From positions 1 to 64,000 of the forward strand of contig JBAVAQ010000026.1 of assembly GCA_049585795.1 (NCBI GenBank): DNA of 64,000 nt, given 5' to 3'. The translations under genes were made by a program, and so were the position numbers. This stretch comes from JABDBE01 sp049585795. Its GTDB lineage: Bacteria > Acidobacteriota > Terriglobia > Terriglobales > Acidobacteriaceae. Shown here one piece after another: positions 59,127 through 64,000 of this stretch (its first letter is position 1; every line of letters begins with the position of its first letter). The notes beneath the pieces were generated by a model. The model was not told the origin of the DNA. It was given only the letters and a program-made list of their open reading frames with translations, and did not search any database.

Positions 59127-59903
59127 ATGCGTCTTTCCCTATCAGGCAAAGTTGCTCTGATCACTGGCGGTTCGCGCGGCATCGGTGCGGCTACGGTGCG
59201 AGTGTTTGTGACTGCGGGTGCGCGTGTACTATTCAGCTACGAGAAGTCGAAAGCGCAGGCTGATCAATTGGTGAAGGAATTGGGAACGGACAACTGTGCC
59301 GCTCTCGCTTGCAATCTTTCTGGAACAGAGACGGCGCGGGCGCTGGTGGCGAGCGCGGTCGAGCGTTTCGGCCGGCTCGATATCCTCATTGCCAATCATG
59401 GGGTCTGGCCAGCAGAGGACGTGCCCGTCGATCAGATGGATGATTCGCAATGGCGCAGCACGGTCGCCGTCAACCTGGACAGCGTCTTCGCCTTGATTAA
59501 GCATTCCGTGGCTCAGATGAAAAAGCAGGAGAAGTCTGGCACTGGCGCCGGTCACATTGTGCTCGTCAGTTCTACTGCCGGACAACGTGGCGAAGCTTTT
59601 CATTGCGACTACGCTGCCACCAAGGGTGCGCTAATCAGCATGGTGAAAGGACTTTCCACCGAACTGGCGCGGGATGGCATTTATGCGAATTGCGTGGCGC
59701 CGGGGTGGGTGAATACGGACATGTCGGCCGCCGCGCTGGATGACCCGAAGAGCCGGGCTGCGATCTTCGCGACCATTCCGTTGGGGCGGGTTGCGAAGCC
59801 GGACGAGATTGCCGCTCCCATCCTGTTCTTATGTACCCCGGCGGCAGGTTTCATTACCGGGGAGGTTTTCAACGTGAACGGCGGGGCTGTGCTCGCGGGA
59901 TAA
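59127..59903 (+). CDS. SDR family oxidoreductase, FabG-like
   Basis: 258 residues. Rossmann motif TGGSRGIGAATV, ANHG after strand 4, the catalytic Ser in VLVSSTAG and YAATK with Tyr and Lys, then CVAPGWVNTDM and FNVNGG at the C-terminus. It is closest in style to 3-oxoacyl-ACP reductase/glucose dehydrogenase-like SDRs; the substrate cannot be fixed. No fatty acid genes are adjacent. Confidence 0.88.
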   Translation: MRLSLSGKVALITGGSRGIGAATVRVFVTAGARVLFSYEKSKAQADQLVKELGTDNCAALACNLSGTETARALVASAVERFGRLDILIANHGVWPAEDVPVDQMDDSQWRSTVAVNLDSVFALIKHSVAQMKKQEKSGTGAGHIVLVSSTAGQRGEAFHCDYAATKGALISMVKGLSTELARDGIYANCVAPGWVNTDMSAAALDDPKSRAAIFATIPLGRVAKPDEIAAPILFLCTPAAGFITGEVFNVNGGAVLAG

Positions 59904-59913
59904 ACTATCTGGG

Positions 59914-59931
59914 GCGGACAGTCCTGTCCGC
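59914..59931. repeat. GCGGACAG inverted repeat after SDR gene
   Basis: GCGGACAG-TC-CTGTCCGC, eight perfect pairs, 11 bases past the SDR stop. There is no T-run, so it is more likely a REP-like repeat than a terminator. Confidence 0.5.
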
Positions 59932-60060
59932 TGCGTTTGAAGTTGATCGTGAGGTGCGAAGCAGCAACCATTCGAACTCAAAGTCAAAGGCGCCGGACAA
60001 GAGTGTCTGCACTACCCGGGCAGCTAGAATGGTTGTTTAAGCGTCTGACTGTGTGGAAGC

Positions 60061-60876
60061 ATGAAATACTTTTTATCTTTTTTTCTCGTCACCGCGCTAG
60101 CCTTTGGGCAAGCCAACACGGTTGCGCCTGTGCCTGCTTCGCAATCGATTCCCGTTGATCAAGAGAATGCCCGCAAGGCCAAAGCTCTGCTCGATCAAAT
60201 GATTGACGCTTTGGGTGGAAATGCTTACCTGAATATCGAAGACGTCAGCCAGGAGGGGCGGACCTACAGCTTCCATCTGGGAGAATCGGAGGGCACGGGA
60301 GTGCTCTTCTGGCGTTTCTACAAATTCCCTGACATGGACCGGGTTGAACTCACCAAGAAGCACGATGTGGTGTATGTGTACCGCGGCGACCAGGGTTTTG
60401 AAATCACTTACAAAGGCACTCGCTCCGATGATCCCAAGGCGGTGAGTGACTATCTGCGGCGGCGGCAATATTCGTTGGATTGGGTGATCCGCAAATGGCT
60501 AAATCAACCCGGCATCGCGCTGTTCTACGAAGGGCACACGATTGCCGCGCAAAAAGATGCGGAGCAAGTCACGATTGTGAATTCGAAGGATCAAAGCGTT
60601 ACCTTGTGCATCGATTCAAATACGCATCTGCCGGTTAAAAAGACTTACTCGTGGCGCGATCCGACGGATAAGCAGCGCAACGTCGAAGACGAAGTGTTTG
60701 ACAACTACCGGCCGGTACAGGGCGTCATGACTCCTTACAGCGTTACGCGGTTTTATAACGGGGATATGGCCAGCCAACGTTTCATGAATTCGGTGAGCTA
60801 CAACAAGGGACTGAGCGATTCGATGTTCGCAGCCGATGTGACCTACGATCCGAACAAAGCTGTACCCAAAAACTAA
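60061..60876 (+). CDS. LolA-like exported protein
   Basis: 271 residues with a signal peptide (MKYFLSFFLVTALAFG). The body resembles outer-membrane lipoprotein-sorting (LolA-like) folds: DQMIDALGGNAYLNIEDVSQ, VELTKKHDVVYVYRGDQGFE, and TLCIDSNTHLPVKKTYSW. The function is not established; related proteins may carry lipids across the periplasm. It stands alone; lpxC follows 204 bases later. Confidence 0.68.
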   Translation: MKYFLSFFLVTALAFGQANTVAPVPASQSIPVDQENARKAKALLDQMIDALGGNAYLNIEDVSQEGRTYSFHLGESEGTGVLFWRFYKFPDMDRVELTKKHDVVYVYRGDQGFEITYKGTRSDDPKAVSDYLRRRQYSLDWVIRKWLNQPGIALFYEGHTIAAQKDAEQVTIVNSKDQSVTLCIDSNTHLPVKKTYSWRDPTDKQRNVEDEVFDNYRPVQGVMTPYSVTRFYNGDMASQRFMNSVSYNKGLSDSMFAADVTYDPNKAVPKN

Positions 60877-61050
60877 CCCCATGCAGAGCGCTTTTTTCAC
60901 AGGCTAAGTTATTGCTGACGGTGGCTTTACGATGCGATTCAGGATGTAAGCGTCGGCTAAAACCCACGAAGCGTGGCTAAACTGCCACAGCCAGACTTGC
61001 GGTCTACGGTTGTAATCTCTTCATCTAACAACAGATAAGAGAACTGCAGG

Positions 61051-61956
61051 CTGAGACACGAGCAAACAATTCGTGGGACGGTGCAATGCGCAGGGGTAGG
61101 TCTCCACAGCGGCGCTCCCGTTCAGTTGAGAATCCTGCCCGCACCGGCGGGGTCCGGCATTGTGTTTCACCGCGTCGATCTGGATGATTTTGAGGTCGAG
61201 GCGGTCAGCCGCAACGTCGCGCGCGTCAGCTACGCCACCAGTCTGATGAAGAAAGGCGTACTGATTTCCACGACCGAGCATTTGCTTTCCGCTTTCATCG
61301 GCACCGGCATCGATAACGCCATCGTGGAACTAGACAATCTGGAACTGCCAATCCTGGATGGGAGCGCGCAGCCTTTTGTGGAATTGATTCAGCAGGTGGG
61401 AATCCGCAAGCAGCGGCGTCCCCGAACCTATCTGCGGATTCGGCGCGCTCTCGAGATGCGCGAGGGGAACAAGTTTATTGCGGTGTATCCGGCGGACACT
61501 TATTCCGTTTCTTACACCATCAATTTTCCCCACCCGCTGATCGGCAAGGAAACTTTCAGCGTGGAGCTGGCGAACGGCAATTATTTCCGCGAAATCGCCG
61601 CTGCACGCACCTTCGGTTCCCGTCAGGACGAAAAGACTCTGCGCAATATGGGCTTGATCCGCGGTGCTTCGCGAGAGAACTGTGTGGTGCTGACGAGAGA
61701 TGGCATAGAGAATCCGCCTCTGCGCTTCGCCGACGAATTCGTGCGCCACAAGGTGCTCGATCTCATCGGCGATCTCGCGCTCTTGGGCAAACAGATTCTG
61801 GGTAATGTGGTTGCGGACCGCGCTGGCCACGCCATGCATACGGCGCTGGTTTCCCGTTTGCTGCGCGATCGGACGTTGTGGGAGGAAACCACAGTCGAGG
61901 ACGACCGCGATCTGGTAGCCGAGCCTCTTCACGCCATGGCTGGACAGATCGCCTGA
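61051..61956 (+). CDS. lpxC: UDP-3-O-acyl-N-acetylglucosamine deacetylase
   Basis: LpxC is the zinc-dependent committed step of lipid A synthesis. Zinc and catalytic motifs are present: STTEHLLSAF, VRHKVLDLIGDL (His and Asp ligands) and AGHAMHTALV. The first beta-strand EQTIRGTVQCAGVGLHSG is conserved in the family but lies before the first usual start codon (GTG, 61081). The strand is open back to 61039, and a CTG at 61051 is the only near-start that keeps it. I mark 61051, but the true start is uncertain. It is not fused to FabZ. Confidence 0.93.
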   Translation: MRHEQTIRGTVQCAGVGLHSGAPVQLRILPAPAGSGIVFHRVDLDDFEVEAVSRNVARVSYATSLMKKGVLISTTEHLLSAFIGTGIDNAIVELDNLELPILDGSAQPFVELIQQVGIRKQRRPRTYLRIRRALEMREGNKFIAVYPADTYSVSYTINFPHPLIGKETFSVELANGNYFREIAAARTFGSRQDEKTLRNMGLIRGASRENCVVLTRDGIENPPLRFADEFVRHKVLDLIGDLALLGKQILGNVVADRAGHAMHTALVSRLLRDRTLWEETTVEDDRDLVAEPLHAMAGQIA

Positions 61957-61976
61957 TCGCGATCCCCTCTGTTTCG

Positions 61977-62546
61977 TCAATAGATCCCGGGAACCAGCCG
62001 CTTTGTTACTCTGCTGTACTCCACATAATCTTCACCGAACGCTTCGGTCAACGCCATCTCCTCGACGTTGATGCGATATAGCAGCGCGGCTGTTGGAAAA
62101 ACCATCATGATCGCCAGGCTCACCCAATTGCGCTGGCTTAAGCCGATCGCCGTGAAGATCAAGAGCATCCCCGCGTACGAAGGATGCCGCACCCAACGGA
62201 ACAAACCCGTCTTGTGCACGGTCTGAGCCGCATGAATTGCAACATTGGTACTGAATGATCGCCCCAGGGTGAGGATGGCTGTCCACCGAATTGCCAGCCC
62301 AACGAGCAACAGCACCATCGCCGCCATCCTGAGCCAATGCGCCCCAGCCAACATCGTTCGTCCATTCACATCGCGATACCACGTAGCGGCCCAGATAGAC
62401 CCGAAGATCACCGACAACAGCAGCCAGAGCGATCCTCGGTCTCTCACCTCGCCCCTGCTGCGGCTGGTGCGCGTCACCACCTGGAGCAGAACTTCAGATG
62501 CGACCCAGGCCCAGTACAATATGGTGAACCATCTTGCCAGACTCAT
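61977..62546 (-). CDS. ICMT-like membrane methyltransferase
   Basis: 189 residues with several membrane helices. The C-terminal signature of isoprenylcysteine carboxyl methyltransferase-like proteins is clear: LFRWVRHPSYAGMLLIF, then EEMALTEAFGEDYVEYSRVTKRLVPGIY. Bacterial members methylate unknown, probably lipid-like, acceptors. It is convergent with lpxC. Confidence 0.82.
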   Translation of the reverse strand: MSLARWFTILYWAWVASEVLLQVVTRTSRSRGEVRDRGSLWLLLSVIFGSIWAATWYRDVNGRTMLAGAHWLRMAAMVLLLVGLAIRWTAILTLGRSFSTNVAIHAAQTVHKTGLFRWVRHPSYAGMLLIFTAIGLSQRNWVSLAIMMVFPTAALLYRINVEEMALTEAFGEDYVEYSRVTKRLVPGIY

Positions 62547-62844
62547 ACCATCCTCGGATTGTAATGATGCTACGGGAAACCTCGGGCGGCGGAGCTGATT
62601 CCGGAGTTTTCCCGTAACCCCGTGCCTACGCGCTCTTGCGTGACTGTGTTCTGTTACGTATCAGGACTGGGAATGGTTCACACCTATGTCGGTGTTACGG
62701 CATTGCAATGTGTACATGGAGTTATTCTTGGTTTGAAGGCGCCGCGGCGGGAGTCGTGTGGGAGAGTTTTCTGAGCCATTTTAGTGTCAATTCGATGTTG
62801 TCGCAAAACACCGAGCTGATCGTCTTTGGTCATCGACACAAACA
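62547..62844. other. Gap without a confident gene
   Basis: A 70-codon plus-strand frame (62636-62848) has no ribosome binding site and a cysteine- and tryptophan-rich product unlike its neighbours. I read it as non-coding. Nothing else is apparent. Confidence 0.4.
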
Positions 62845-63078
62845 CTAGTCGGCAGCTTGCGGAGTAGAGTCGTTGGAATCCCAGAAAGAGCCTTCTTCGA
62901 TCAGCTTTTCGAGCTCTGCGCGGGCGTGCGCGGTAAGTTGGGCGGCGTAGTCTTTCGCCGACTGCTGACGCTCTGGAGTCAATTGGGCAACGCGGACGGC
63001 GAGCAGAGGGGCATCTTCCTCGAGCATCCGAAGCAAGCGCTGGGTGCGGTCAATTTTGGCGTGAATCGAAAGCATTAG
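62845..63078 (-). CDS. Small helical hypothetical protein
   Basis: 77 residues from the ATG at 63078 (an in-frame start 8 codons earlier exists). The product is helical and charged: DRTQRLLRMLEEDAP, ERQQSAKDYAAQLTAHARAELEKLIEEG. Not recognised; composition and length fit a real small cytosolic protein. It diverges from folK. Confidence 0.5.
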   Translation of the reverse strand, partial: LMLSIHAKIDRTQRLLRMLEEDAPLLAVRVAQLTPERQQSAKDYAAQLTAHARAELEKLIEEGSFWDSNDSTPQAAD

Positions 63079-63135
63079 AGCCTTCCTTATTGATGTTGGC
63101 ACGGGCGTCCGCGCTCTTGCTTTGTGTAGCTTTAT

Positions 63136-63178
63136 GTCCTTTGTGGTTTAAAGTTGAAAGGCGTTCACCACAAAGGAC
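63136..63178. repeat. 12-bp inverted repeat upstream of folK
   Basis: GTCCTTTGTGGT and ACCACAAAGGAC, perfect, with 19 bases between. The same unit occurs singly at 43404. It lies in the divergent gap before folK; the downstream part (63255-63302) holds further GC-rich repeat-like DNA. Confidence 0.6.
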
Positions 63179-63324
63179 GCAAAAACTCATCCTTTCTCAG
63201 AGTGTCTGTAAGTCTTGGAGAGGGCAAGTCTTAAACTGGATACGGGGTCCTCCCGGAGGCTAGGGCAAGACGCCCGCTCGACAGCCGGCAGGACGTCGGC
63301 GCTACAAAGAGGAGTGAATCCTGC

Positions 63325-63831
63325 GTGCAGGAACTGATCTATCTTTCGCTTGGCTCAAACATCGGCGATCGTGCGGGTAATCTGAATGCCGCTATCAGTC
63401 GCTTGCGCACTTTGGGCGAGGTGGCCGCGGTCTCGTCCTTCTATGAAACCGAACCGGTCGAATTTACCGCGCAGGCCTGGTTTCTGAATTGCGCTGTCGC
63501 GCTGAACACGAAGAAGACCCCGCAAGAACTGCTAGGGGGCATTCTCCAGATCGAGCAACAGATGGGTCGGCGCAGGGCGCAGAAAAAGGGTCCGCGCGTC
63601 ATCGACATCGACATTGTGTTGTTTGGGGACTTGGTGGTCAACGATCCGGGCCTCAACATTCCTCATCCCGCCATGCGCGAGCGCAGATTTGTGCTGGAAC
63701 CGCTGGCTGAGATTGCGCCGGACGTGCGTCATCCTTTGCTCCGGCTAACGATTCGGGAATTGCGCGATGCCTTGCCGCCGGGACAAACGGTGCGCAAGAT
63801 AGAAGAAGCTAGCCACGGATCACACGAATAA
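63325..63831 (+). CDS. folK: Folate biosynthesis kinase HPPK
   Basis: 2-amino-4-hydroxy-6-hydroxymethyldihydropteridine diphosphokinase. Motifs: LSLGSNIGDRAGNLNAAI, SFYETEPVEFTAQAWFLNCA, GRRRAQKKGPRVIDIDIVLFG and IPHPAMRERRFVLEPLAEIAP, complete. 168 residues from a GTG at 63325 with AAGAGGAG about 10 bases upstream. It is a single gene here, not fused with FolB or FolP. Confidence 0.96.
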   Translation: MQELIYLSLGSNIGDRAGNLNAAISRLRTLGEVAAVSSFYETEPVEFTAQAWFLNCAVALNTKKTPQELLGGILQIEQQMGRRRAQKKGPRVIDIDIVLFGDLVVNDPGLNIPHPAMRERRFVLEPLAEIAPDVRHPLLRLTIRELRDALPPGQTVRKIEEASHGSHE

Positions 63832-63893
63832 ACACGGATCACGCCTTTCTTGCTTTCGCGAGAATCCGTGGGATCCGTGGCCGGTTTTTCTTG

Positions 63894-64000
63894 CTAGGGA
63901 ATAATGAGCCGCGTGCCCACATCTCCGGCGCCAACTACCGCCGCTTGTTTCTCAGGAAATTGCGAAAGGACGAAATCCACGAAGGCTCGCGACTTGGGCC
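63894..64000 (-). CDS. Possible solute-binding protein, C-terminus only
   Basis: The minus strand is open from the window edge to a stop at 63894, reading KSRAFVDFVLSQFPEKQ and ending TRLIIP. The AFVDFVLS stretch resembles the C-terminal helix of type 2 periplasmic-binding proteins of ABC transporters. Only about 35 residues are present, so this is tentative. It is convergent with folK. Confidence 0.4.
   Translation of the reverse strand, partial: PKSRAFVDFVLSQFPEKQAAVVGAGDVGTRLIIP

Noticed and set aside
62636..62848. 70-codon plus-strand frame
   Set aside because: It has no ribosome binding site, an unusual Cys/Trp-rich composition and no recognisable pattern.

Overview
The window reads as a stretch of chromosome from an Acidobacteriota bacterium, most likely a Terriglobia/Koribacter-like lineage. 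This is inferred from the gene mix: winged-helix/TolB sensors, HAF-repeat and GloVer-repeat proteins, carboxypeptidase-like TonB receptors, DUF4382 and DUF2911 proteins and a DUF6800-like small basic protein. It also rests on moderately high GC, a Gram-negative envelope (bamA, skp, lpxC, tonB) and many short interspersed repeats. Most of the window is core chromosome with short accessory patches. There is no prophage, CRISPR array, rRNA or tRNA that I can see.

Layout. 1-11 kb: a transposase start cut by the window edge, mnmG, ogt, a disulfide-bond pair (VKOR plus a DsbA-like protein), cutC and several small secreted proteins. 11.4-14.6 kb: parB, parA and rsmG, with three parS-like palindromes between parA and rsmG. 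14.8-20.1 kb is accessory: a degraded GloVer-repeat gene, a membrane winged-helix/TolB sensor divergent from a two-lobed retropepsin-like protease, an IS110-type transposase remnant, and two overlapping small unknown genes. 20.2-25.7 kb: ruvB and ruvA separated by a hicBA toxin-antitoxin pair and a small lipoprotein, then an MBL hydrolase and an EF-G paralogue. 26-30.4 kb: a probable copper-handling set (Cys/His-rich secreted protein, TonB-dependent receptor, CusF-like protein), an oxidase remnant and a small basic protein. 30.5-43.3 kb: glycosyltransferase, glyA, alr, a frameshifted tonB, skp, bamA and a molybdopterin oxidoreductase. 43.5-54.7 kb: a DUF4382 lipoprotein, then rplM-rpsI-rpsB-tsf-pyrH-frr with a GyrI-like gene overlapping frr, an ABC permease, a lipoprotein and glnS. 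55-64 kb: a large GAF/GGDEF/HD-GYP protein, a frameshifted glyoxalase, an SDR, lpxC, an ICMT-like methyltransferase, folK and the tail of a possible solute-binding protein.

The most unusual theme is short repeat DNA. A palindromic element (about 30-45 bp, stem GGGACAGCCG/CGGCTGTCC plus a second GAGC-AAA-GCTC hairpin) lies between genes and also sits in frame inside mnmG and twice inside the molybdopterin oxidoreductase, where it adds peptide. mnmG carries further repeat-derived segments, giving 727 residues against the usual 620-640. Several other repeat families fill gaps between genes. Three genes (tonB, the glyoxalase and the GloVer gene) carry frameshifts, which could be real decay or assembly error.
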